Shown: positions 34,644 to 44,064, counted from the first letter of the stretch. The stretch is DNA of 53,624 nt from Parcubacteria group bacterium GW2011_GWA2_42_14 (GCA_000998135.1 LCCV01000006.1:1-53624); one strand, 5' to 3'. The notes: generated by a model from the sequence alone, not told the origin. A program made the numbers and translations.

Positions 34644-36776
34644 ATGTCAAAAAGTTTGGTTATAGTCGAATCTCCAACAAAGGCAAAAACGATATCCAGA
34701 TTTCTGGGGGGCGATTTTATAATTGAATCCAGTTACGGCCATATACGCGATCTTCCGGCCTATAAATTGGGGGTTGATGTTGAAAAAGATTTTGAACCGC
34801 AATACGTAATTTCAAGAAAATCTCAGCCGAAAGTAAAAAAACTTAAAGAAGAATCTGAAAAAGCGGATAAAATTATACTTGCTACCGATGAAGACAGGGA
34901 AGGAGAAGCGATTGCGTGGCATTTAGTCCACGCGCTTGGCCTTAATAAGCCAACAGCCAACAAACCGCACGAGCGCATTGTATTCCACGAAATCACTAAA
35001 AAAGCCATAGAAGAGGCTCTTAAAAACCCGCGCCCCATTGATGAAAAACTTGTAAACGCCCAGCAGGCGCGGCGCATCCTTGACCGCCTGGTCGGTTATC
35101 AACTCTCCCCGTTTTTATGGAAAAAAATTACCAGAGGCCTTTCTGCCGGCAGAGTGCAATCAATAGCGGTACGCCTGATAGTTGAACGCGAAAGAGAAAT
35201 AAAGAAATTTAACGCGGAGGAATACTGGTCAATTGAAGCCCTGCTTCAATCGCAGGAACTTGCGCGGACAGGTACAGAGACAGACGCGGACAACTCTTTT
35301 CCCGCCGCATTGATAAAAATCGGGGATAAAACTCTTGATAAATTTGCCATAAAAAATGAAGCCGATGCTACAAAAGTTATTGAAGATATCAGTGATTCGC
35401 AGTGGAAAATTTCATCCGTTGAAAAAAGAGCCGTAACCAAAAAACCCTCTCCGCCGTTTACCACAAGCACCCTCCAGCAAGAAGCCTGGCGGCGCCTTCG
35501 GTTCTCCGCCAAACAAACAATGCTTATAGCCCAACAGCTTTATGAAGGCATTGAATTAGGAGAAGGTCCGGTCGGGCTAATTACTTATATGCGAACCGAT
35601 TCTATGAATTTATCAGAAGATTCGCTCAAGGGGGCAAAAGAATATATTGAAACTATTTTAGGAAAAAAATACAATTTGCCGGTACCCGCGCGTTTCAAAA
35701 CAAAATCAAAAGGAGCGCAGGAGGCCCACGAAGCAATACGCCCGACAGACCCGCAAAAAAATCCCGAAGTAATAAAATCATATTTAAACAAAAACCAATA
35801 TCGGCTCTATGATTTAATTTGGAGAAGATTTATCGCAACGCAAATGCCCGATGCCATTTTAAATTCTACAACCGCCGATATTGAAACAACAAAGGACGGT
35901 ATCGAGCCGCATATCTTCCGAGCCCACGGACAAACAATGCAATTTGACGGCTTTCTTAAAATTTATCCCTTAAAGATTGAAGAGGTTATACTGCCGGAAC
36001 TTCAAAAAGGAGAAAAATTGGATTTAAAAGAAGTAAAACCGTTCCAGCATTTTACCGAACCGCCTCCGAGATTCACCGAGGCCTCACTGGTAAAAATTTT
36101 GGAAAAATTCGGAATCGGCCGACCCTCAACATACGCGCCGATTATGTCAACGATTCAGGACCGCGGATATGTCATAAAAAATCAGGAAAAAAGATTTGAA
36201 CCGACGGATATCGGCTATGTAGTCAATGATATGCTGGTAGAACACTTTCCGGTAATTGTTGACGTACAATTTACGGCCAAAATGGAGGAGGAATTGGATG
36301 AAATTGCCGATGGCAAAAAAGAATGGAGGCCGGTTATTAAAGAATTTTACGAACCTTTTGCCAAAAATCTTTCAGAAAAAATGGAAGAAGTTATAAAACA
36401 AGTGCCCGAAGAAACTACCAGTGAAATTTGCGAGAAATGCGGGAAACCCATGATAGTCAGATTCGGCCGGTTCGGAAAATTTTTGGCCTGTTCCGGCTTC
36501 CCCGAATGTAAAACTACAAAATCCCTGAAAGCGCGCGAAGCCGCGCAAACTCTTGATATGGCCTGCCCCAAATGCGTTGAAGGACAAGTAATTATTAAAA
36601 AAACCCGCCGGGGAAAAATATTTTTCGGATGTTCGCGCTACCCCAATTGCAACTTTGCCTCGTGGGGAAAACCCATCGGAGAAAAATGCCCAAAATGCAG
36701 CCACCCACTGATTGAGGATACTAAGGGAGGGGTAAAATGCAACAGTAAAGAGTGTGATTATAAAATGAAAAAGTAA
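34644..36776 (+). CDS. topA: DNA topoisomerase I
   Basis: LVIVESPTKAKTISRFLG, ATDEDREGEAIAWH, GPVGLITYMRTDSMNLS, PPFTTSTLQQEAWR, three C-terminal zinc-ribbon-like Cys clusters. Confidence 0.97.
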   Translation: MSKSLVIVESPTKAKTISRFLGGDFIIESSYGHIRDLPAYKLGVDVEKDFEPQYVISRKSQPKVKKLKEESEKADKIILATDEDREGEAIAWHLVHALGLNKPTANKPHERIVFHEITKKAIEEALKNPRPIDEKLVNAQQARRILDRLVGYQLSPFLWKKITRGLSAGRVQSIAVRLIVEREREIKKFNAEEYWSIEALLQSQELARTGTETDADNSFPAALIKIGDKTLDKFAIKNEADATKVIEDISDSQWKISSVEKRAVTKKPSPPFTTSTLQQEAWRRLRFSAKQTMLIAQQLYEGIELGEGPVGLITYMRTDSMNLSEDSLKGAKEYIETILGKKYNLPVPARFKTKSKGAQEAHEAIRPTDPQKNPEVIKSYLNKNQYRLYDLIWRRFIATQMPDAILNSTTADIETTKDGIEPHIFRAHGQTMQFDGFLKIYPLKIEEVILPELQKGEKLDLKEVKPFQHFTEPPPRFTEASLVKILEKFGIGRPSTYAPIMSTIQDRGYVIKNQEKRFEPTDIGYVVNDMLVEHFPVIVDVQFTAKMEEELDEIADGKKEWRPVIKEFYEPFAKNLSEKMEEVIKQVPEETTSEICEKCGKPMIVRFGRFGKFLACSGFPECKTTKSLKAREAAQTLDMACPKCVEGQVIIKKTRRGKIFFGCSRYPNCNFASWGKPIGEKCPKCSHPLIEDTKGGVKCNSKECDYKMKK

Positions 36777-36847
36777 TGCAAACAATACAGCAAAATTGTT
36801 CATTCCCGAAATTAGAACTAAAAAAACCGAGCATGGCCCGGTTTTAA

Positions 36848-37258
36848 TTATTTTGCCGAAGAACGGTTAAAATCCCGAAATTCTTCCCTGGCAAATAAAA
36901 GCGCCTTATTTAAAAACTGATTCGCTTCGCCCCCCAGCGGTTCAAGCCGCTCTAACCATATCCTTTCTACTCCTTCGGACAATTTATATTCTTTAAATTC
37001 CGGACTAACCGTAATTATACATCCTATCCAGCATAAGGCCGATAAAAATCCGGAAAGCTCCGGAGATTCGGGATATGCTCCATCCCAGTTGAAACTAAGG
37101 TTTTCAAAGAACTTTGGCTTTCCCTCGGTTTCCGGCATCTTTTTCAAACGGTAAAACAAAAGATGCCACGGCCTTAAAGAAAGAAAAGAAAACTTCACAT
37201 CATTTCTCTGCATTAAAAGTATAAGAAACCTTACGAACTCGCCCAGCGAAAGTTCCAT
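36848..37258 (-). CDS. Hypothetical protein
   Basis: 136-aa ORF between terminators; no family recognised. Confidence 0.55.
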   Translation of the reverse strand: MELSLGEFVRFLILLMQRNDVKFSFLSLRPWHLLFYRLKKMPETEGKPKFFENLSFNWDGAYPESPELSGFLSALCWIGCIITVSPEFKEYKLSEGVERIWLERLEPLGGEANQFLNKALLFAREEFRDFNRSSAK

Positions 37259-37346
37259 TTTCCGCCCTTCTCCTTTTTTAACTCTTCAACAAAGATACCA
37301 AATCTGACAAAAAAATCAACAAAAAAGGAACGAAACCGCTTCCATA

Positions 37347-37622
37347 TTATTTACTTTCTTTACCTTCATTCAAAATATAGGATAACCATAAGACCGCCGG
37401 CACAATAATGATTGCAGCCAATACAGCATATAAAAGCCCAAAAACGACTGTAAAAGCGACTTCTTGAGACACATTATGAAACATTAACGGACCTTCTTTA
37501 AAATATTTTAAAACACTCGCGCCCGACCCGCCCGGCAAAAATAGCGAATATTCAAGCACGGCCAATACGGCCAAACCGAGCAAAAGAAAAGCAAGAGCAA
37601 AACAAAGTTTCAAGGTCCTCAT
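37347..37622 (-). CDS. Hypothetical two-TM membrane protein
   Basis: Two hydrophobic segments; upstream promoter with boxA-like leader. Confidence 0.6.
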   Translation of the reverse strand: MRTLKLCFALAFLLLGLAVLAVLEYSLFLPGGSGASVLKYFKEGPLMFHNVSQEVAFTVVFGLLYAVLAAIIIVPAVLWLSYILNEGKESK

Positions 37623-37643
37623 ACCTGGCCTTTTTTCCTTAAA

Positions 37644-37696
37644 TTTTTTAAAGAACCCTGCTTTTTATTAGTAGCAAAAGTATCGTTTAGTGTCAA
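37644..37696 (-). promoter_or_regulatory. Promoter TTGACA-N17-TACTAA plus boxA-like GGGTTCTTTAAAAAA leader
   Basis: -35 37691-37696, -10 37668-37673, boxA-like 37644-37658 (complement). Confidence 0.65.
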
Positions 37697-37762
37697 CCTC
37701 AAAAATGCTTTCATTTTCTGTTCCCTTATTCGCGCGAATAAGGGAATAAGAAAAAATTAAAA

Positions 37763-37788
37763 AAGCCGCAAAGTTTTCCGCGGCTGTT
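37763..37788 (-). terminator. Rho-independent terminator
   Basis: Complement: GCCGCGGAAAACTTTGCGGC TTTTTTAATTTTTT. Confidence 0.8.
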
Positions 37789-38554
37789 ATTTTTCAGCGT
37801 TTTCTTTTGGCACAACTATCGTCTTCAAAACCAGCGAAAATATCCAACTGAACGGAGGGATGTTCATCATATTCTTTAAATTGGCAAGAACAACGGAACC
37901 GGCGGCAATAGATGTGCCTTCCGGAAATTCATTAGGAGCAATTATGTTTGTATTAATGCCGGTAGAGCAATTCGGACCAAAAACGGTCTTATGTTTATTT
38001 TTTCCATCATAATTTGCCGTAATCGTTCCGGCGCCGATGTTAGAATCGTCTCCCACGGTCGCATCACCAAGATAACTATGATGAACATCTTTTACGTTCT
38101 TGCCCAAAATAGAACAATTTAATTCGGCCAAAGCGCCGATAACCGTTCCATTTCCTATTTTAGAATTCTTCTGGTGCGGAAGTCCGAGAGTAACTCCGTC
38201 TCCTGCTTCCACGTTTAAAAGAGTAGTATGGGGATAAACCAAACAGCCGCTTCCTAAACGCATTTCCATTTTTCCTTTGGCTTTCTCTTCTTTAGTGATT
38301 TCTTCGCCGATTAGCGCCGAACCCGGCATTATTACGCAGTTCTTCCCGATAGTAACCCTGCCCGCAATGACACAATTAGGGAAAATGATGGTTCTCGCGC
38401 CAATTTCCGCCCTTTCATCAACAAACGTACCGGATATCTCCCTTTTTACGAAAATCGGCAAATCGCCAACCGGAGTTGTCTGAAGTTTTAACCTCCACCA
38501 TTCTTGAGCGGTTAACATAGAATAAGCCATATACTGAGCTTCATCGTAGGTCAT
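37787..38554 (-). CDS. Left-handed beta-helix (hexapeptide) protein similar to GlmU C-terminal domain
   Basis: NCSILGKNVKDVHHSYLGDATVGDDSNIGAGTITANYDGKNKHKTVFG; no N-terminal pyrophosphorylase domain. Confidence 0.85.
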   Translation of the reverse strand: MTYDEAQYMAYSMLTAQEWWRLKLQTTPVGDLPIFVKREISGTFVDERAEIGARTIIFPNCVIAGRVTIGKNCVIMPGSALIGEEITKEEKAKGKMEMRLGSGCLVYPHTTLLNVEAGDGVTLGLPHQKNSKIGNGTVIGALAELNCSILGKNVKDVHHSYLGDATVGDDSNIGAGTITANYDGKNKHKTVFGPNCSTGINTNIIAPNEFPEGTSIAAGSVVLANLKNMMNIPPFSWIFSLVLKTIVVPKENAEK

Positions 38555-38698
38555 TTTCTGTCTCCAAATTTGTCAAAAAGCTTACTTTTCTATTATCATG
38601 AGTAAAAGAGTAAATCAAGGCGGCGGTCTAATTCAATGCCAATGCCTGTGGTTAGAGCTTTGATTGAGCTCAGCCGAAATCTTTATCAAACCATGCTA

Positions 38699-39694
38699 AT
38701 GAATATCAACGATACAAATAAAAAGGTATATCCAAAAATTGTAGTAATCGGCGGGGGCACCGGTGTTTTTACCGTTCTTTCGGGATTAAGAAATTATCCG
38801 GTTGATTTAACCGCTATTATTTCTATGTCCGACGACGGAGGCTCAACCGGAGCTCTTCGCGAAGAATTCGGAATACTCCCGCCGGGCGATGTGCGGAGAG
38901 CTTTAGTGGCCTTGGCGCATACCGACAACCGCCTGCTTTCAGAATTATTCAATTACCGATTTGAAGAAGGACAGCTTAAGGGGCATGCCTTTGGGAATAT
39001 CATGCTTACGGCCCTTGAAAGAATGACCGGAAATTTTGAATCAGCCCTTGACGAAGCCGGAAGAATTTTAAATGTGCAAGGCAGAGTTATTCCGGTAACT
39101 CTTGATAATATCCGCCTTTGCGCCGAATTGGAAAACGGAGAAATTGTGAAGGGTGAGACAAATATTGATATTCCCAAACACGACCCCAATATCAGGATTA
39201 AAAAAGTTTATCTTGAACCTAAAACCTACGCAAACCCAAGAGCCCTGGATTCAATTTTGAAAGCTGACCTCGTAATTCTCGGGCCGGGAGATCTTTTTAC
39301 GAGCGTCGTCCCTAATCTTCTGGTAAAAGGAATTCCGACGGCCATAAAAAAATCAAAAGCAAAAAAAGTTTATGTGGTAAGCTCCATGACTAAACCGGGC
39401 GAAACAAACAATTTTTCAGCAAATGATTTTCTTAATGTTTTAGAAAAATATCTCGGAACAGGAATTCTTGATTACATCGTAATAAATACCAAAAAACCGC
39501 CGCTCCCGCGGCTGAAAGATTACACGACCGAAGGAAAAATGATGGTTGAAGCGGAAAACTTGCCTGGAGCGACCGGCAATGGCCAAACTATTCCCCCAAA
39601 ACCAACACCGATTTATGGAGATTTCATCCGCAAATCCGGCTTTGTCCGACACGACCCGGAAAAACTGGCCAGGGTTTTAGTTTCCTTGATATAA
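38699..39694 (+). CDS. YvcK/CofD-family (gluconeogenesis factor-like) protein
   Basis: KIVVIGGGTGVFTVLSGLRNYPVDLTAIISMSDDGGSTGALREEFGILPPGDVRRALVALA; GPGDLFTSVVPNLLVKGI. Confidence 0.93.
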   Translation: MNINDTNKKVYPKIVVIGGGTGVFTVLSGLRNYPVDLTAIISMSDDGGSTGALREEFGILPPGDVRRALVALAHTDNRLLSELFNYRFEEGQLKGHAFGNIMLTALERMTGNFESALDEAGRILNVQGRVIPVTLDNIRLCAELENGEIVKGETNIDIPKHDPNIRIKKVYLEPKTYANPRALDSILKADLVILGPGDLFTSVVPNLLVKGIPTAIKKSKAKKVYVVSSMTKPGETNNFSANDFLNVLEKYLGTGILDYIVINTKKPPLPRLKDYTTEGKMMVEAENLPGATGNGQTIPPKPTPIYGDFIRKSGFVRHDPEKLARVLVSLI

Positions 39695-39713
39695 TACGAA
39701 TAACACGAACCAT

Positions 39714-40427
39714 ATGCGAACAACGCGAATAATTAAACTTAGCGGAGAAAATTACAAAAAGGCCATTGAAACTTCGATGGCTTTTTTAAAAAAGGGAGAA
39801 ACAATTGTTGTACCGACCGATACGATTTATGGTCTGGCTTGCGACGCCCTAAACGAAAAGGCAATTGAAAAATTGCTGAAAATAAAAGAGCGCGACCGGC
39901 AAAAAGGCCTACCGATTTTTGTAAACTCAATTGAAATGGCGCGCCGTCTCGCCTACATTGATAAAAAAAAGGAGGAATTTTTAAGAAGGATTTGGAATTC
40001 GGATTTGCTAAGGCCCGGCCTTGACATAAAAAGGCCGGGCCTTGATGATACGGCTGTCGGGAAAATCACTGTAGCGCTTTACGCAAAAGATGTTATTCCG
40101 AAAATCGCAACCGGCGGTCGAGAAACAGTGGCGCTCCGAATGCCTGATTATAAATTTATTCTGGACTTAATAACGGCGTTGGGCCGACCTATTACCGGCA
40201 CTTCGGCAAACATTTCCGGAAATAAGCCAATTAATTCAGCAACCGAAGCGGCAAAACAATGGAAAAGTAAAAAAAATGCTCCCGCCTTAATAGTTGACGG
40301 CGGAGAAATTATAAACAACGAACCATCAACAATTGTTGATATAACCGGCCCTTCCCCAATAATTCTTCGCTCGGGTATCGTTACCAAAAAAGAACTTGAT
40401 AATTTTTTTAGGCGGGCGTATATTTAA
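39714..40427 (+). CDS. Threonylcarbamoyl-AMP synthase (TsaC/Sua5/YrdC family)
   Basis: GETIVVPTDTIYGLACDALNEKAIEKLLKIKERDRQKGLPIFV; ALRMPDYKFILDLITALGRPITGTSANISG. Confidence 0.93.
   Translation: MRTTRIIKLSGENYKKAIETSMAFLKKGETIVVPTDTIYGLACDALNEKAIEKLLKIKERDRQKGLPIFVNSIEMARRLAYIDKKKEEFLRRIWNSDLLRPGLDIKRPGLDDTAVGKITVALYAKDVIPKIATGGRETVALRMPDYKFILDLITALGRPITGTSANISGNKPINSATEAAKQWKSKKNAPALIVDGGEIINNEPSTIVDITGPSPIILRSGIVTKKELDNFFRRAYI
40010..40043. repeat. 13-bp perfect inverted repeat inside tsaC/sua5
   Basis: AAGGCCCGGCCTT GACATAAA AAGGCCGGGCCTT. Confidence 0.9.
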
Positions 40428-40464
40428 TCCAGTTCCGCAAAAACAAAATATTAAGAGGGTAAAA

Positions 40465-40686
40465 GTGAAAAAACAAACCCATAATCGCTTCAAAAAACAC
40501 CCAACCCCTGACCTTGCATTGCTTTATGTGGCCATTAATACATCTCACCTCTGGAAAAACGAAGATGGCTTTCCGCGAACACTTAAGGTTTTAATGAACG
40601 ATCCTGAGAAAGAAATGCTCCGCCTTTCTAAAGAAATAGAAACGGAGTTGACAAAACGCGGCATTCACTATGAAAACCTCTGCTAA
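40465..40686 (+). CDS. Hypothetical small protein (GTG start)
   Basis: VKKQTHNRFKKHPTPDLALLYVAINTSHLWKNEDGFPRTLKVLMNDPEKEMLRLSKEIETEL; RBS-like AGAGGG; terminator follows. Confidence 0.55.
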   Translation: MKKQTHNRFKKHPTPDLALLYVAINTSHLWKNEDGFPRTLKVLMNDPEKEMLRLSKEIETELTKRGIHYENLC

Positions 40687-40724
40687 TTTTGGAACACTCT
40701 AAAACGGGTGTTTTTTATTTGTTA

Positions 40725-40754
40725 ACCCCCACACCCATGCATGGTTGTGGGGGT
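40725..40754. repeat. 30-bp near-perfect palindrome
   Basis: ACCCCCACACCCATG/CATGGTTGTGGGGGT (one mismatch). Confidence 0.85.
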
Positions 40755-40801
40755 GAATATTCTGTGGTTGTATTCTTCTTATTATTTCTATATTGTATAA
40801 A

Positions 40802-40845
40802 GCAACAAGCGACACGTAACATGTCTCTTGTCTCATGTCACCATG
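40802..40845. repeat. Heptad-phased CATGTCN/TTGTCTC repeat
   Basis: ACAAGCG ACACGTA ACATGTC TCTTGTC TCATGTC ACCATGC. Confidence 0.7.
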
Positions 40846-41523
40846 CTACTATCACGCGATGCCATTTTAAGACATCTCAAAAAAGGGACAATCATTATTG
40901 AGCCGTTTGACGAGCGGAAACTCAAAACAACAAGCTATGACGTAACGCTTGGAAATTTTTATTGGAAAGAAAAACACCCGGATGGCGGCGCAACATTGCA
41001 TAACGTCTATGACGAAGAGTCAACAAAACGGGTATGGTCGGGTCCGCACGAAGCCGAATGCGCCAAAGATGTCGCGAAAAGAACCGGGGTTCTGCTCAAA
41101 AATATAAAACCTGATGAAAAAGTGCTGCTTCTCCGCCCCGGAGAAACTGTTTTGGCGCATACACAGGAATTTATCGGCGGTAGAGATATTTGCGTCGGCA
41201 AGATGTATGCCCGCTCTTCTTTGGGCCGAAATTTTATTGAGGTCTGCAAAGACGCCGGCTGGGGCGATATCGGGTATTTCAACCGCTGGACAATGGAGGT
41301 GACAAATAACTCCCAACATTTTACCATACCGCTTGTTGTGGGCCGGAGAATCGCCCAAATGGTTTTTTACGAAGTGGAGCCGCTCGCCCAAGCCCCCGAT
41401 TACGTCAGTGAAGGAGGAAAATACCAGCTCTCGCAGGAAATTGAGGAAGTGAAAAATTCGTGGAACCCTCACATGATGATTCCGCAGATGCACAAGGATT
41501 GGGAAATTAAACTTACGTCTTGA
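40843..41523 (+). CDS. dCTP deaminase / dUTPase-superfamily protein
   Basis: MLLSRDAILRHLKKGTIIIEPFDERKLKTTSYDVTLG, MYARSSLGR, DAGWGDIGYFNRWTMEVTN, GRRIAQMVFYEVEPL. Confidence 0.85.
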   Translation: MLLSRDAILRHLKKGTIIIEPFDERKLKTTSYDVTLGNFYWKEKHPDGGATLHNVYDEESTKRVWSGPHEAECAKDVAKRTGVLLKNIKPDEKVLLLRPGETVLAHTQEFIGGRDICVGKMYARSSLGRNFIEVCKDAGWGDIGYFNRWTMEVTNNSQHFTIPLVVGRRIAQMVFYEVEPLAQAPDYVSEGGKYQLSQEIEEVKNSWNPHMMIPQMHKDWEIKLTS

Positions 41524-41551
41524 TGTAAGCTTTAATGGGAGATAAGACGAG

Positions 41552-41572
41552 GGCCGTCAACGGCCTTTTTAA
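41552..41572 (+). terminator. Rho-independent terminator
   Basis: GGCCGTCAACGGCCTTTTT. Confidence 0.85.
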
Positions 41573-41576
41573 TTAT

Positions 41577-41628
41577 TTGACAACATACCAATTAATTTGA
41601 TACTTAAAACTTAGCGCTCTTTAAAAAA
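41577..41628 (+). promoter_or_regulatory. Promoter TTGACA-N18-TACTTA plus boxA-like GCGCTCTTTAAAAAA leader
   Basis: -35 41577-41582, -10 41601-41606, boxA-like 41614-41628. Confidence 0.65.
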
Positions 41629-41642
41629 GGTGGACAACACAA

Positions 41643-41972
41643 ATGAACGCCAGAGAAAAAGCTCTCATATTGCTGAATGAGGCAAAAAAAACTGTTGAGG
41701 AATCTCAAGGAAAAATCTGGGGGTTCGAACCGGTCGGCGAGAATAGCATTATTCTTACTGGAGAAAAACTCTCGTCTGAAGAGCGAAACGCCTTTCTTTC
41801 CAAACTTCCGAGTTTTACAAACGTTTACTTTCTAACCGGTATCGCGCCGCAAACATATGCGGAAGATCCGACCCTAGTGCAACGGGTTTCTTTCTACGGA
41901 GGAACGCTACCCGGCTGGGAATGGGCAAGAGGCGCAGGAAAATGGGAACACTTTTATCAAGAGTGCAGTTAA
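41643..41972 (+). CDS. Hypothetical small protein
   Basis: 109-aa ORF with AAAAGG upstream and its own promoter. Confidence 0.65.
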   Translation: MNAREKALILLNEAKKTVEESQGKIWGFEPVGENSIILTGEKLSSEERNAFLSKLPSFTNVYFLTGIAPQTYAEDPTLVQRVSFYGGTLPGWEWARGAGKWEHFYQECS

Positions 41973-42044
41973 CCAATCTATAATATTGGGCCGTTTATTA
42001 CAAGCGGCTTTTTTCTTTTGTTTTTTTGTGATAGAGATATAGAT

Positions 42045-42680
42045 ATGGGAAGAGATAAAAAGAATCATTATATATCTGTTACCGGAATAATGGGCTCAGG
42101 AAAAACAACCGCGGCGAATCTTCTGGCGCGTAGGCTGGGTTTTCATTTATTTGAAGAAAACGTCAAAGAAAACGTTTTTTTGCCGCTTTTTTATAAAGAC
42201 GCCAAACGTTGGGCGCTTCCGGCCCAGCTTTTTTATCTTCGGGAAAAAACCCATCAGCTTGAAAAAATAAAAAATCTTTTGCCGCGAACAAGCATAATCC
42301 AGGACTCCCCTATTTATCAGGACCATTTTACCTATGCCAAAGCCCAATTGCTTCTTGGCAACATGAACAATGACGAATACGCCCTTTATCAAAAATTTTT
42401 TGATGTGTTTCATCAAAACCTGCCAATTCCTGACCTTATCATTGAACTCGAAACTTCTTTGCCTATAATTCAAAACCGAATCCAAAACCGGGCGCGCAAT
42501 TATGAAAAAGAGATTGCTCCCGCCTATATAAAACTGCTCTCCGTCCTCCAAAAAGATTGGATATCGCAAAGCCCTCATTTAAAAATTATCACCGTCAACA
42601 CCGACAATTTAAATCTTGTCGTAAATACTGCCCACCAAAAAGAATTTGTTGAAATGGTAAAGAAAAAATTAGCGCAATAA
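42045..42680 (+). CDS. Deoxynucleoside kinase-family protein
   Basis: ISVTGIMGSGKTTAANLLARRLGFHLFEENVKENVFLPLFY; SIIQDSPIYQDHFTYAK; LIIELETSLPIIQNRIQNRARNYE. Confidence 0.85.
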   Translation: MGRDKKNHYISVTGIMGSGKTTAANLLARRLGFHLFEENVKENVFLPLFYKDAKRWALPAQLFYLREKTHQLEKIKNLLPRTSIIQDSPIYQDHFTYAKAQLLLGNMNNDEYALYQKFFDVFHQNLPIPDLIIELETSLPIIQNRIQNRARNYEKEIAPAYIKLLSVLQKDWISQSPHLKIITVNTDNLNLVVNTAHQKEFVEMVKKKLAQ

Positions 42681-42691
42681 AACTCGAAAAA

Positions 42692-42741
42692 TTTCATCTT
42701 AACAAGTATTGGCCGATCGTTCAGTGTTTGTTAAGATGAAA
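42692..42741. repeat. 14-bp perfect inverted repeat, 22-nt loop
   Basis: TTTCATCTTAACAA GTATTGGCCGATCGTTCAGTGT TTGTTAAGATGAAA. Confidence 0.9.
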
Positions 42742-42754
42742 AAAAATATAAAAA

Positions 42755-42781
42755 AATCACCTATGAAATTAGGTGATTTAA
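42755..42781 (-). terminator. Rho-independent terminator of HAD gene
   Basis: Complement: AAATCACCT AATTTCAT AGGTGATTTTTTT. Confidence 0.85.
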
Positions 42782-43545
42782 ACTACTGTTAACAATTCTC
42801 CGATTGTCCGGATGGTAACGGCGCGTGGATGCTCAATGGATATAGATGTCCAATAGTCCATTCCGCGTTTACCGCGAAAATATTGCGAGGTAGAGCCGTG
42901 AGGAATATAAATTCCACGCCACCGTTCTGATATTTCAAGCGCGGGACGCACATCGCTTTCTCCGTTACCGACGGCATACCATGCGCTACTGGACGCAGAG
43001 CATTTTTCGCACCAACCGCTTACGGCAATAAAATCTTCCTTGGTTTTTTTAAATTCGGTAATCCTTACATGTTTTTCATCAAAAAATTCATGGAGGCCGA
43101 GAAATTCCGCTTTTTTGGAAAAAACTTTTTTGTCGTAGCTCGAAAGAAAACAAAGAGTATGCCCGTCGTTTTTAAGTTTCCCCAAAACTTCTTTTGCTCC
43201 GCTTGACCACTTCAATCTTTCATAATCAAAGGGCTGATCGCCGATTTTCCGGATTTGCTCTTCATGCTCAATGCTGTGCGCATCTTCGCCATATTCAAAT
43301 TTAACGCGCTTGCATAAATCCTGATACATTCTAACCATCGCTTCCGCCACACGCCCCCGTTTAACTCCCCATTCTTTGTATAGTTCGCTTTCTATCAGGA
43401 AATATCGTTCCCAAATCAAGTGCAGTGCAGGCGCTTTATTCTCAAAAACTTTATACATATAGCTTAAAAAGTTGGCATAGGCCTCGGAATACTGCCATTC
43501 ATTCATCCAAAGAGTATCATCGCCGTCAAACACAAAAACATCCAT
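42778..43545 (-). CDS. HAD-superfamily hydrolase
   Basis: MDVFVFDGDDTLWMNEWQYSEAYANF; LCFLSSYDKKVFSKKAEFLGL; YAVGNGESDVRPALEI. Confidence 0.88.
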   Translation of the reverse strand: MDVFVFDGDDTLWMNEWQYSEAYANFLSYMYKVFENKAPALHLIWERYFLIESELYKEWGVKRGRVAEAMVRMYQDLCKRVKFEYGEDAHSIEHEEQIRKIGDQPFDYERLKWSSGAKEVLGKLKNDGHTLCFLSSYDKKVFSKKAEFLGLHEFFDEKHVRITEFKKTKEDFIAVSGWCEKCSASSSAWYAVGNGESDVRPALEISERWRGIYIPHGSTSQYFRGKRGMDYWTSISIEHPRAVTIRTIGELLTVV

Positions 43546-43623
43546 TCTGGCCTCGTTTTTATTTTTAAAATATCTGAAAAGAGCATAACAAAATAACAAA
43601 ACCGCGTCAATTACCAAACGCTC

Positions 43624-43674
43624 TTGACAGCAAAAATTTGATTTGATACATATTAAATTACAGTTCTTTTTAAA
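43624..43674 (+). promoter_or_regulatory. Promoter TTGACA-N17-TACATA plus boxA-like GTTCTTTTTAAA leader
   Basis: -35 43624-43629, -10 43647-43652, boxA-like 43663-43674. Confidence 0.65.
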
Positions 43675-43695
43675 CCCAAAACCAAAAGCAGAAAA

Positions 43696-44043
43696 ATGCA
43701 AGAAATCCTAAAAATGGTCATTGAACCATATCTCATGCATCCTCCGGGATGGAAACTTCACTGGTTGCCGGTCCTCGGAACTACGGAAACAATGAATAAG
43801 CCGATTTCTATTGACTCAGAACATTTTCACAATGCCATTAGCATATTGCGCGGCCAACTTCCTTATAGGGGCATTGGAACAGCTTCAGGCGAAATGTATA
43901 TGTTTCTTGACAAAGGCATGACCCCGGATGATGCCCAAAGAATTCATGAATTCATCCAAGGCGCATATTGGCTTACGCTAAAAGAAACACATTCTTCTTA
44001 CGCGCTTGAGGTCTCACTCAAAACATTAGCTTCACAAAAATAA
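43696..44043 (+). CDS. Hypothetical small protein
   Basis: 115-aa ORF with its own promoter and terminator. Confidence 0.65.
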   Translation: MQEILKMVIEPYLMHPPGWKLHWLPVLGTTETMNKPISIDSEHFHNAISILRGQLPYRGIGTASGEMYMFLDKGMTPDDAQRIHEFIQGAYWLTLKETHSSYALEVSLKTLASQK

Positions 44044-44064
44044 CTGTGAAGCTTTTTTTATTTC
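44031..44064 (+). terminator. Rho-independent terminator
   Basis: GCTTCACA AAAATAAC TGTGAAGC TTTTTTT. Confidence 0.9.

Noticed and set aside
35240-35310. TopA loop QELARTGTETDADNS as a repeat insertion
   Set aside because: Only weak GCGGACA direct repeats; not convincing without an alignment.
41718-41738. GGGTTCGAACC, a T-arm-like motif suggesting a tRNA
   Set aside because: It lies inside the 41643-41972 coding frame and no acceptor, D or anticodon stems could be paired around it.
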